From positions 23,967 through 87,966 of the forward strand of contig JANYBW010000099.1 in the NCBI GenBank assembly GCA_025360585.1: a stretch of 64,000 nucleotides of DNA, written 5' to 3'. This document shows, one piece after another, positions 56,962 to 64,000 of this stretch; the stretch's first letter is position 1; each line of letters opens with the position of its first letter. Under the pieces are notes generated by a model, which ran no database searches, was not told the DNA's origin, and saw only the letters and a list, made by a program, of their open reading frames with translations. Position numbers and translations under genes: made by a program. Source of the stretch: Actinomycetes bacterium. GTDB taxonomy: Bacteria; Actinomycetota; Acidimicrobiia; IMCC26256; PALSA-610.

Positions 56962-57810
56962 ATGACCCCGACGCGTTCTGTTATGGAATTGATCGACGAC
57001 GCAGCTCCATTCCTCACGGCCTCAGAACGCAAGATTGCCGAGGCCGTTATCGAGGATCCAAAAATTGTCGCGTTCGGTACGGTTGCGCAATTGGCGAGCC
57101 GAGCCGGAAGTAGTGGTCCGAGCGTGATGCGCTTCGCGGCGAAGTTGGGCTTCGAGGGCTTCGTGGATTTGCAGGCTGCGGTGCAAGAAGGGATCGCCGA
57201 TCAGCTGCGCCCCGCGACGCAGCGAATTCGCGAACGCAGGAGCGGCGATCTGGTTGCGAATGCGTTGCACGCGGACTTGGACAATGTTCGTAAAACCCTG
57301 GAACAGATTGATCCCAAGGATTTTGCCGAGACCGTTGAGCTGGTCTGCGACCGTCGCCACAAGGTGTTTGTGATGGCGAGTGAACTTTCGGGATCAGCCG
57401 GGCGGCTCCTCGCTCAGCAACTCGATTTACTGCGGGATGGCGTCGTGTTGATTGATGGTCCGGGGCCGAGTGTGAGTCGCAAGATCGTTGACATTGAACC
57501 GGGTGATGTTGTGCTGGTGTTCGATCTGCGCCGCTACGAACAGTGGGTTCTGAACGCAACCGAGCGGGTCGACGAACGGGGCGCGCTGGTGGTGGCGATT
57601 ACCGATTCACGATTGTCATCGCTGGCACAACATGCCCGGTATATATTCACGATCGCGGCGCGCGGCGCGGGACCATTCGATTCCGCGACGGGCGGAATGG
57701 CGTTTGTGCACGCATTTGGCGCCGCAATTGCTGCACGCTTACGCAGGAGCGCAACCGTGCGGCTCGACGAAATCGAAGCGAGCTGGGCCAGCAACGGCGA
57801 CCTGATCTAA
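56962..57810 (+). CDS. RpiR/MurR-family transcriptional regulator (HTH + SIS)
   Basis: The 282-residue regulator has an N-terminal winged HTH (residues 1-80: 'LTASERKIAEAVIEDPKIVAFGTVAQLASRAGSSGPSVMRFAAKLG' region) and a C-terminal SIS domain (about 120-260, 'VFVMASELSGSAGRLLAQQ' and 'PGDVVLVFDLRRYEQW') that normally senses a phosphosugar or related metabolite. The usual Ser-Ser of sugar-binding SIS loops is partly changed here, so the ligand may not be a sugar phosphate. ATG 56962 was chosen because the HTH begins after it. It is divergent from the aldehyde dehydrogenase operon, which it probably controls. Confidence 0.92.
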   Translation: MTPTRSVMELIDDAAPFLTASERKIAEAVIEDPKIVAFGTVAQLASRAGSSGPSVMRFAAKLGFEGFVDLQAAVQEGIADQLRPATQRIRERRSGDLVANALHADLDNVRKTLEQIDPKDFAETVELVCDRRHKVFVMASELSGSAGRLLAQQLDLLRDGVVLIDGPGPSVSRKIVDIEPGDVVLVFDLRRYEQWVLNATERVDERGALVVAITDSRLSSLAQHARYIFTIAARGAGPFDSATGGMAFVHAFGAAIAARLRRSATVRLDEIEASWASNGDLI

Positions 57811-57946
57811 GGGCGCGTCCCTGGGGTGATCGCCAATCTGAGATGAGTGTTGCGCACCCCAAGTAGCCGGCAGTTCATTTCATCGCTACAGGGAAGCCTC
57901 AAGACGTGAGGTATCAGTATGCCGACCGACTATTTCGACGTTCTAC

Positions 57947-57981
57947 CTTGAAAATCCACCGGAATTTGGCGGATTTTCAAG
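57947..57981. terminator. Bidirectional hairpin terminator between rpiR-type gene and ilvD
   Basis: CTTGAAAATCCACC (57947-57960) pairs with GGCGGATTTTCAAG (57968-57981), 14 bp with one G-T pair, around a 7-nt loop. The A/T tracts at the stem base suit termination from both converging genes. Confidence 0.75.
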
Positions 57982-58022
57982 CGAGATCGCCGTGAGCGGC
58001 AAGTCCGGAGGTCGCCCAGCAC

Positions 58023-59702
58023 CTAGAAGTTGGTGATCGCGCCTTTTTCTGCGCCTTGTGCGAGTTTGGCGTATTTCGCCAAAAAGCCACTCGTATATAG
58101 GGGTTCTGGAACCTTCCAGTCTTTGCGGCGTTCTTCCAAGACGGCTTCATCCACCATGAGGTCGATGGTGTAGTTCTCAGCGTCGATGATGATGCGGTCG
58201 CCGTCTTCGATGAACGCGATTGGCCCGCCATCGACTGCTTCCGGCGCAACGTGACCTACACAATAGCCGTGGGTTCCGCCCGAGAAGCGTCCGTCGGTGA
58301 TCAACGCGGCATCGGCACCACGGCCTGCACCTTTCATCGCGCCAGTCACCGCAAGCATTTCGCGCATCCCGGGCCCGCCTTTAGGGCCTTCGTAGCGGAT
58401 TACGACGATGTCGCCGGCGTTGATCTTGCCCGCGAGGATTGCTTCCATCGCTAGGGGCTCGCCATTGAACACTCTGGCGGTGCCGTCGAAACGAAGTTCA
58501 TCGATGCCCGCTACTTTCACGACCGCGCCTTTGGGTGCAAGCGAACCGTGAAGAATCGCGATGCCGCCCTGCGCGTGGATCGGTGCGTTGAGCGGATGCA
58601 CGACATCGCCATCGGCCGCGGGTGGGGCCAAAGCTTCAATGTTTTCGGCCATTGTTTTGCCCGTGACCGTCATGCAATCGCCGTGCAGTAGGCCTTCGTC
58701 GAGGAGCATTTTCAACACAACGGGGATTCCACCGATGCGATCCACGTCGGTCATGTGGTACTTACCGTGCGGCTTCGTGTCCGCGATGTGCGGAACGCGT
58801 TTGCCGATGCGATTGAAATCTTCGAGCTGCAAATCAACGCGGGCTTCGTGCGCGATTGCAAGCAAGTGCAGCACTGCGTTCGTTGAACCACCGAGTGCCA
58901 TCACGACTGCAATCGCGTTCTCGAACGCGTCTTTCGTCATGATGTGACGGGCCCGCAGATCGAGCTCGATCAGGTTCATGACCGCCCGGCCGGATTCGTA
59001 CGCGTAGTCATCACGACGACGATCCACCGCAGGCGCCGACGCCGAACCCGGCAAACTCATGCCGAGCGCTTCGCCCACCGCGGCCATCGTGTTCGCGGTG
59101 AACATGCCCGCGCAACTGCCCTCGGTGGGGCACGCCCGTTTTTCGATCTCGCCGAGTTCGTTAAGGCTCAGGGTTCCCGCGGCACACGCGCCAACCGCTT
59201 CGAACACACTCACCACATCGAGTGCTTGATCCTTGTAGCGGCCGGGCAAGATCGATCCGCCGTACATGAACACACTCGGCAGATTCAGCCGGGCCGCCGC
59301 CATCAACATTCCTGGGAGGCTCTTGTCGCAACCCGCAAACGTCACCAGCGCGTCGAGGCGTTCGGAGTGCATCACGCACTCCACGGAATCGGCAATGATT
59401 TCGCGGCTCACCAACGAGCCGCGCATTCCTTCATGGCCCATCGAGATGCCGTCGCTCACTGCGATCGTCACAAACTCGAGCGGGAAGCCGCCGGCGTCTT
59501 TCACGCCGCGTTTCGATGCTTTGGCGAGACGGTCGAGCGGCAAGTTGCAGGGCGTTACTTCGTTCCAGCTGGATGCGACCCCAACTTGGGCCTTACCCCA
59601 GTCGTCGTCGCCCATCCCCACGGCGCGCAGCATGGCTCGGGCCGGGGCGCGTTCCATCCCGTCGGTGACTTCATGGCTCATGGGTTTCATGGGGTTCGAC
59701 AT
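58023..59702 (-). CDS. ilvD: Dihydroxy-acid dehydratase
   Basis: This iron-sulfur enzyme dehydrates 2,3-dihydroxy-3-methyl acids to 2-oxo acids in valine, leucine and isoleucine synthesis. The 559-residue protein has '[14 protein letters not shown]', '[20 protein letters not shown]' and '[20 protein letters not shown]', giving the three cluster cysteines, and the C-terminal '[20 protein letters not shown]'. ATG 59702 is the most likely start ('[15 protein letters not shown]'); the frame runs further upstream through a low-complexity repeat read as Gly/Thr/Gln and is not credible. Related sugar-acid dehydratases share these motifs, but the length and sequence suit IlvD. Confidence 0.94.
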   Translation of the reverse strand: MSNPMKPMSHEVTDGMERAPARAMLRAVGMGDDDWGKAQVGVASSWNEVTPCNLPLDRLAKASKRGVKDAGGFPLEFVTIAVSDGISMGHEGMRGSLVSREIIADSVECVMHSERLDALVTFAGCDKSLPGMLMAAARLNLPSVFMYGGSILPGRYKDQALDVVSVFEAVGACAAGTLSLNELGEIEKRACPTEGSCAGMFTANTMAAVGEALGMSLPGSASAPAVDRRRDDYAYESGRAVMNLIELDLRARHIMTKDAFENAIAVVMALGGSTNAVLHLLAIAHEARVDLQLEDFNRIGKRVPHIADTKPHGKYHMTDVDRIGGIPVVLKMLLDEGLLHGDCMTVTGKTMAENIEALAPPAADGDVVHPLNAPIHAQGGIAILHGSLAPKGAVVKVAGIDELRFDGTARVFNGEPLAMEAILAGKINAGDIVVIRYEGPKGGPGMREMLAVTGAMKGAGRGADAALITDGRFSGGTHGYCVGHVAPEAVDGGPIAFIEDGDRIIIDAENYTIDLMVDEAVLEERRKDWKVPEPLYTSGFLAKYAKLAQGAEKGAITNF

Positions 59703-59720
59703 GGCCGCAAAGGGTAGCGG

Positions 59721-59790
59721 CCCACCCCCACCCTGTGTCCCACCCCCACCCTGTGTCCCACCAATATTCCACGGATGGAACATCCGTGGG
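59721..59790. repeat. C-rich direct repeat and strong hairpin upstream of ilvD
   Basis: 'cccacccccaccctgtgt' occurs twice in tandem (59721-59738 and about 59739-59757). Next, CCACGGATG (59770-59778) pairs perfectly with CATCCGTGG (59782-59790) around GAA, and the outer sequence CCCTGTGTCCCAC is repeated inverted as GTGGGACACAGGG. In the minus direction the hairpin lies between the S9 peptidase stop and the ilvD start and may act as terminator or leader structure. Confidence 0.7.
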
Positions 59791-59841
59791 ACACAGGGGT
59801 ATAGGGGACGCAGGGGTTTAGGGGACGCAGGGGTTTAGGGG
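59791..59841. repeat. Three 17-bp tandem copies forming six GGGG runs
   Basis: Two identical copies of 'acgcaggggtttagggg' (59808-59824, 59825-59841) follow one variant 'acacaggggtatagggg' (59791-59807). On the plus strand this makes six GGGG runs separated by 4-5 nt, a classic potential G-quadruplex. The S9 peptidase stop codon (59835-59837) lies within the last copy. Confidence 0.85.
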
Positions 59842-61793
59842 AGGTAGCGGGTGAAGAAGTCGGCGATGATCTGGGCGCGCTGGATCCGGTGTTTGGGAGC
59901 ACCGCTGCGTGACAGTTCGTGGCCTTCGCCCGGAAAGCGCCAGAACTCTGGAGTCCGCCCCAACATTCGCAATGCCACGAACAATTCTTCGGCCTGGCTG
60001 ATCGGACAGCGGTAGTCCTCTTCGCTATGCACGATCAACATTGGTGTGGTGATGTTGCGTACGAAGGTGATTGGCGAATGTCGAATGTATGCATCCGGAT
60101 TGTTGAGGTGCGTCACGCCAGCTTGTTCCGCAAACGACGACGCGACATCGGAGTTGTGTTCTTCAGTTATCAAGTTGTTCACTGAACGTTCTGAACATGC
60201 CGCTTTGAACCGATCGGTGTGGCCCACGATCCACGTTGTGAGGTAACCGCCATAGCTTCCACCTTGCACGCCGAGCCGGTTGCCGTCGATCCAATCAAAT
60301 TTGGTGACTGCCGTATCGATGCACGCCATCACGTCGTCGTAGTCGATTCCGCCCCAGCCCGTTCCCGGATCTATTTCGCATTCCGGCCAGCGCACTGCGC
60401 GGCCCCACGCTTCGCTGTACCCCGAAGAACCTCGTGGGTTGCAATACACGACGGCGAAGCCCGCGGCAATCTGCATCTGAAACTCATCGAATAACTTGCA
60501 GCCGTATTGCGTGAATGGCCCACCGTGAATGTTCAAAATGGTCGGGAACGGTCCGTCGCCAACAGGTCGCATCGCCCAACAATCGACACTCACGCCATCG
60601 GAACTCACGGCTTGAAACGCGACTGGGGTCGCGGTTTCGGAATTTGCTGCGGCAAGAAAACGCGGGGTCGCTTTCGTGACGATCATGCCGTTGATGAATA
60701 ATTCGGGCAGTGTTTCCTGGTCCGTTTGCAATGTCGCGATCGTGCCCGCTCGAAAATCGAATTCCGTAACGCAAATCGGGCCTTCAACGATCACGCTGAT
60801 CGTCGCGTTGTTCGTGTTCACAGTTGCGAGCGAAACCCGGCCGCCGTCTTCGAAGAGGAACCCAACGGTCGTGGCATTCTGCCAGACCAAAGTCCGTGAA
60901 CCGCCCGAGGTTGCGTTGCAATCAAGTACGGCCGTGAGATCGCGGACGCTCGCGGCTGTCGCGTCGATGATCACGACGTGGTTGTGGCACGGACCCGCAA
61001 GCGGAGTCGCGTAGCGTAAGGCCGCGATGGATTTACCGTCGGGTGACCATTGTGGATGGGAGTAGCTCGCATCCGTCTGTGTGAGCACATCAACGCGCTC
61101 GAATGGCATATTTACGATGTAGATGTCGCGCCAGAGATCCGTATCCCAGGTTTGATGACGGCTTGATGCGAACGCAATGCACTGGTTATCCGGAGCCCAA
61201 CTGATCTCTGCACAATCGAAACGCCCGTTCGTGAACCGTTCCGGCTCCGCATGTTCACTCGGATCAACCACGAAGATTTGCGCAGGCCGATCGAAGAGCC
61301 AACCTTCACCATCGAGTTTCGTGAAGAAATGATCGATCCTTCGCGCCGGTGTGTCTTTGGCTTTGCGAGACGCTCCGGGTGCCGCGTAGTAATCCAGATC
61401 GGGATCGCGCGCAACGTACGCAAGCAGCTTGCCGTTCGGCGACCATTCGAGTTCGCTCGGCGATTCGGTGGGAACGCAAACATCGAAAATTTCGAGGGTT
61501 TCCGCATCAATCACGACGATCCGAGCGACTGCATCGTCGTCGGTGAGGTCTCGTAACACACACGCGATGCGAGCGCCGTCTGGCGCCCAACGAGCCAACG
61601 AGGCGGTGCTTCCGACGGGCGTGATCCGGCGTAGCTCGTGAAATCGCTGTGCTTGAAAAATGCCAGTTTCGTAGCGGTTCTCGTTGAGATTGATCGTGGT
61701 TTCGCTGAACAACACGTGATCGCCGTTGGGCGCGATCCGAGGATCGGCGATCGTCACCAGATGTTGAATGGCTTCCGCCCGGAATCCCCGCAC
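59835..61793 (-). CDS. S9 family prolyl-oligopeptidase-type peptidase (acylaminoacyl/dipeptidyl peptidase-like)
   Basis: This is a 652-residue serine peptidase with an N-terminal beta-propeller (residues 1-390, WD-like 'PRIAPNGDHVLFSET', 'ELEWSPNGKLLAYV', 'HPQWSPDGKSIAAL') and a C-terminal alpha/beta-hydrolase domain with 'ILNIHGGPFTQYG', the nucleophile in 'GVQGGSYGGYLTTW' near residue 500, the acid in 'HSEEDYRCP' and the His in 'GEGHELSRSG'. I chose GTG 61793 because family similarity ('IQHLVTIADPRI') begins right after it; the longer frame reads back over the M14 gene. It lies downstream of the M14 carboxypeptidase on the same strand, suggesting joint peptide degradation. Confidence 0.9.
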   Translation of the reverse strand: MRGFRAEAIQHLVTIADPRIAPNGDHVLFSETTINLNENRYETGIFQAQRFHELRRITPVGSTASLARWAPDGARIACVLRDLTDDDAVARIVVIDAETLEIFDVCVPTESPSELEWSPNGKLLAYVARDPDLDYYAAPGASRKAKDTPARRIDHFFTKLDGEGWLFDRPAQIFVVDPSEHAEPERFTNGRFDCAEISWAPDNQCIAFASSRHQTWDTDLWRDIYIVNMPFERVDVLTQTDASYSHPQWSPDGKSIAALRYATPLAGPCHNHVVIIDATAASVRDLTAVLDCNATSGGSRTLVWQNATTVGFLFEDGGRVSLATVNTNNATISVIVEGPICVTEFDFRAGTIATLQTDQETLPELFINGMIVTKATPRFLAAANSETATPVAFQAVSSDGVSVDCWAMRPVGDGPFPTILNIHGGPFTQYGCKLFDEFQMQIAAGFAVVYCNPRGSSGYSEAWGRAVRWPECEIDPGTGWGGIDYDDVMACIDTAVTKFDWIDGNRLGVQGGSYGGYLTTWIVGHTDRFKAACSERSVNNLITEEHNSDVASSFAEQAGVTHLNNPDAYIRHSPITFVRNITTPMLIVHSEEDYRCPISQAEELFVALRMLGRTPEFWRFPGEGHELSRSGAPKHRIQRAQIIADFFTRYLP

Positions 61794-61804
61794 GATCGCG
61801 AACC

Positions 61805-61957
61805 CTACCGCCGAACTGTCACTGATTGTCGGCTTTCCAGCGACACTATTGCCGCTACCGCCACGTCGAAGGTATGCGGCCGCACATCGAAGAGTGCTCC
61901 GGGATCCTGTCGCCACGCGCTCGAGCCTGCGAGCGAGGGGTGGCCTGTGGCGCTCAT
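61805..61957 (-). CDS. Possible 50-residue coupled small protein between M14 and S9 peptidases
   Basis: ATG 61957 overlaps the M14 stop (ATGA), and the frame gives 50 residues, 'MSATGHPSLAGSSAWRQDPG' then a Val/Ala-rich stretch ('FDVAVAAIVSLESRQS'), ending 11 nt before the S9 start. The coupling geometry is convincing, but I recognise no family. It could be a real linker protein, a translated leader for S9, or a frameshifted former N-terminus of S9. Confidence 0.4.
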   Translation of the reverse strand: MSATGHPSLAGSSAWRQDPGALFDVRPHTFDVAVAAIVSLESRQSVTVRR

Positions 61958-63648
61958 GCCAACGTGATGGTTGTCCGAATGGCACCGGCGCGCGGGTGAA
62001 CGATTTCCACTGCAATCGGGGTGTTCGCAGCGGCCGAAACAATCCATTCCGCAACTCCGAGATCGGGCGTCGCATCGGATTCCGTTCCGCCAAAATCGGA
62101 AATCATGGTTGTGGCCCGGGAGCGCCCTGCGAGCTGTCCGAGGTCGATCATTGGTTGCCCAGTGACGAGCCGACTCCCATCTTCTAATGTGACGGTGGCT
62201 TCGACGCCAGTCGCGATCTTCTTATCGATCGATCGTTGCGTCACGTTGGTCGGGAGCCAACCGTCGTTGGCCACGACGACGCGTACGCGCCACGAACCGT
62301 CACCGATTCGCTCAACCAATATGTCGCGCAGCACCAGCCGCGGTGTTGCGAGCGCGCAGAAAATTTGCCAGTCGGCGTGGGGTGCAACTTCTGCTTCCAA
62401 CAAATTGTCCGGGGGATTGAACCAGAAACGCATGAGGTCCCAGCCACCGATTTCGATCGAGCCAAGTTGTGGATGATCAAACGGTTCCCAGTTCGCGAAA
62501 CCGGCGCCACCAAGTTCGTTGTCGCTATACGCGAGCAGCTGGAGATCGTGTTCGACCGGATGGTTCGCGAACCAATCGATCAGGTGATAATCGGTGATGC
62601 CTGCGTGGGGCAGCGGGCTCCAAAATTCGGTTGTCCAGCCGAAGATCCCGAGATGGTCGTAGACCCAAGTGTCGGCGCCACCAGTGATCACATCTTTGGG
62701 GTCGTAGCGGAAATGGTCGTAGACTCCGAGGTGTTTGTAGCCAGTAATTTCAGTGCCTTTTCGGCCCAGCGCGTCGTAGGTTTTGACGTCGACCGTAGGG
62801 AAATCGCTATCGGGGCGGTCGTCGAACGGTCGCAGAATCACTGCGCTAAAGGTGTGGTGCGCGAAGTAGCAGCAGACGTTCGGTCGCGCAGTCAGTGCCT
62901 CGGCCAGCGTTCGCGTTTCCGGCTCGCTCAAAGGAAACGGCCCCGCACCCAACTGTTCGCCGTGCACTCGCCAACCGGCAGGAAATTGACGATTCAGATC
63001 GAGACTTCGGCGTTCCGGCGCAAGGCCGAGGTTCACGCCGTCGTAGTCGCGGATCCAACCTTCGTACAGCAACCGGAAATACGGACCATCACCGAAATCA
63101 TCGGGCTCGCGTGCAACCAGCAGTCGGGCGTCGTGTTCGCTGATTTTCCACGGACCGTTCGGGTCAATAACCCGCATACTCAAAATGCGACCGTTGCCAT
63201 CGATGTCGTGTTCAACGAGTCCGGGTTGTTCGTCAGTGCGGGGCCAAGGCCGTACCGAACTGCGCAGCAATTGGGGAGTGTCGGCGATCGCAAGTTCCGC
63301 GCCGTCTGGGTTCACCCGCGGCATCACGTAGAACGTTCGCGTGTCGATCGCCCGGGTTACCTTCGGGTCGTTGCCGTACTGCGTAACCAGTTTGTTGATC
63401 AAATAAAGCGCGGCGAGGCTGCCAGTGTGTTCGGCTGAGTGGATGTTCGCGTCTGCCCATATCGCAGGCTTTTCGTTGTGGGGTCCAGTCGCGCTATTGG
63501 TGACGGTGACAAGCCAAATATCGCGACCCTCAAACGACGTTCCCACACTCTCGACCGTCATCAACAACGGGTACTGCTCGGCAAGCGAATGCAATGCTTT
63601 GGTGAGTTCGTCGTAGCGATACAAATGGTCAAACGCGATTGTCACCAT
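61954..63648 (-). CDS. M14 family zinc carboxypeptidase
   Basis: This is a 564-residue metallopeptidase. Residues 1-300 carry the M14 fold: 'LVTVTNSATGP', the zinc motif HxxE in 'ADANIHSAEHTGSLAALYL' near residue 70, the substrate Arg/Asn region 'RRSLDLNRQFPAGWR', and the third zinc His in 'YFAHHTFSAVILRP'. The catalytic Glu is likely in 'WTTEFWSP' near 370. The last 180 residues form a beta-rich domain ('WRVRVVVANDGWLPTNVT') that may bind substrate. No signal peptide is visible, so it probably works on peptides inside the cell, together with the S9 peptidase downstream. Confidence 0.9.
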   Translation of the reverse strand: MVTIAFDHLYRYDELTKALHSLAEQYPLLMTVESVGTSFEGRDIWLVTVTNSATGPHNEKPAIWADANIHSAEHTGSLAALYLINKLVTQYGNDPKVTRAIDTRTFYVMPRVNPDGAELAIADTPQLLRSSVRPWPRTDEQPGLVEHDIDGNGRILSMRVIDPNGPWKISEHDARLLVAREPDDFGDGPYFRLLYEGWIRDYDGVNLGLAPERRSLDLNRQFPAGWRVHGEQLGAGPFPLSEPETRTLAEALTARPNVCCYFAHHTFSAVILRPFDDRPDSDFPTVDVKTYDALGRKGTEITGYKHLGVYDHFRYDPKDVITGGADTWVYDHLGIFGWTTEFWSPLPHAGITDYHLIDWFANHPVEHDLQLLAYSDNELGGAGFANWEPFDHPQLGSIEIGGWDLMRFWFNPPDNLLEAEVAPHADWQIFCALATPRLVLRDILVERIGDGSWRVRVVVANDGWLPTNVTQRSIDKKIATGVEATVTLEDGSRLVTGQPMIDLGQLAGRSRATTMISDFGGTESDATPDLGVAEWIVSAAANTPIAVEIVHPRAGAIRTTITLA

Positions 63649-63682
63649 AGAATCAACGATACCGGGCGCCGCGCATTCGCGA

Positions 63683-63840
63683 CGCCGGACGAAGTAGGCG
63701 AATTGATAAGCGCCGGACGAAGTAGGCGGGTGTGTGTTGGTTGGTGCTGCTTGGTGTTTTGCGGTGTCCGGAGGAGCTCAAGAGCGACGCAAGAGTGATG
63801 TGAGTCCGCAGGGCGCTCGCGGCGCAGGGCGAAGTAGGCG
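63683..63840. repeat. Direct repeats in the promoter region of the DNA glycosylase gene
   Basis: 'cgccggacgaagtaggcg' occurs perfectly at 63683-63700 and 63711-63728, 28 bp apart. A diverged copy, ending 'ggcgaagtaggcg', ends at 63840, just 8 bp before the next ATG. They may be regulator sites or non-coding repeats; the gap holds no gene. Confidence 0.65.
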
Positions 63841-63848
63841 CAAAAAAA

Positions 63849-64000
63849 ATGCCTGAATGCTTAGAAGCTGAAGCCGCGCGCGTTGTTATCGAGCAACACG
63901 CCGTTGGGCGGACTATTCGCAAGGTGGAAGCACCCGATGAATGGTTTCTCAAACGCGGGTTTACGCCGGCGTTGGCGCGCGCTGCATTCAAAGGTGAGAC
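63849..64000 (+). CDS. Fpg/Nei-type DNA glycosylase, N-terminal part only (cut by window edge)
   Basis: The last 152 bases encode about 50 residues, starting 'MPECLEAEAARVVIEQHAVG' and continuing with 'RKVEAPDEWFLKRGFTPA'. Pro2 (nucleophile) and Glu3 directly after Met are the hallmark of formamidopyrimidine-DNA glycosylases and endonuclease VIII, and the 'D.WFLKRG' segment matches that family's first beta strands. It would excise oxidised bases. The gene continues past base 64000, so length and zinc finger cannot be checked. A run of eight A residues lies just upstream of the ATG. Confidence 0.85.
   Translation, partial: MPECLEAEAARVVIEQHAVGRTIRKVEAPDEWFLKRGFTPALARAAFKGE

Noticed and set aside
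62236..63438. Plus-strand frame of 400 codons
   Set aside because: It is the shadow of the M14 carboxypeptidase, which carries the zinc motif.
63653..63991. Minus-strand frame of 112 codons at the right edge
   Set aside because: It overlaps the plus-strand start of the Fpg/Nei gene, which has the catalytic MPE start; the minus frame is low in information.

Overview
The window looks like a chromosomal segment of a free-living, moderately GC-rich actinobacterium, most likely class Acidimicrobiia (an Ilumatobacter-like lineage). This assignment is inference. It rests on F420-type luciferase-like oxidoreductases, a PASTA-domain Ser/Thr kinase, lipobox lipoproteins, a YkuD transpeptidase preceded by 'WLVASDGGVFSFG' repeats, and a gene order (cysteine desulfurase, mnmA, MetE-like protein, ligA) that also occurs in mycobacteria. 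Many same-strand neighbours overlap by ATGA, GTGA or TGATG. No rRNA, tRNA, CRISPR array, phage module or transposase gene was found.

Layout. 0-2.1 kb: a cut-off membrane protein and a GT-C-like membrane protein, tail to tail. 2.2-9.1 kb: B12-dependent methionine synthase, a beta-propeller lipoprotein, leucyl aminopeptidase and a cupredoxin. 9.07-9.24 kb: a 166-bp element with terminal inverted repeats. 9.3-17.6 kb: cell-envelope genes (L,D-transpeptidase, acyltransferase, calcium-binding TSP3-repeat protein), a rhodanese-MoeB fusion, an MBL-fold protein and a conserved hypothetical. 17.8-21.9 kb: methylmalonyl-CoA mutase and its GTPase chaperone MeaB, flanking an inverted hydrolase. 22.7-29.4 kb: cupin, cysteine desulfurase, mnmA, MetE-like protein and ligA, with one antisense membrane gene inside. 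29.4-36.6 kb: PASTA kinase, short-chain dehydrogenase, MFS exporter, SCP2-domain protein, His-rich lipoprotein and ferredoxin. 36.6-41.0 kb: gatC, gatA and gatB, with an antisense hydrolase between gatA and gatB, preceded by a phased palindrome array. 41.1-45.0 kb: an LLM oxidoreductase and a large PAS-GGDEF-EAL protein whose EAL half lacks its catalytic residues. 45.1-57.8 kb: a catabolic island (esterase, Fe-ADH, CoA ligase, amidohydrolase, class II aldolase, Gfo/Idh dehydrogenase, class III aminotransferase, ThDP decarboxylase, aldehyde dehydrogenase, RpiR regulator). 58.0-64.0 kb: ilvD, S9 and M14 peptidases, and the first 50 codons of an Fpg/Nei-type DNA glycosylase, which runs off the right edge.

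How the parts may work together. MetH, methylmalonyl-CoA mutase and MeaB give two B12-dependent activities (methionine synthesis and propionyl-CoA handling). Cysteine desulfurase and MnmA form a sulfur relay to tRNA. GatCAB makes Gln-tRNA and/or Asn-tRNA by transamidation. The 52.5-57.8 kb operon, divergent from its likely RpiR regulator, would turn an amino compound or 2-oxo acid into an aldehyde and then an acid; the substrate is unknown. The most unusual non-coding signals are the palindrome array before gatC, the inverted-repeat element at 9.07-9.24 kb, and the G-run/hairpin tract between the S9 peptidase and ilvD.
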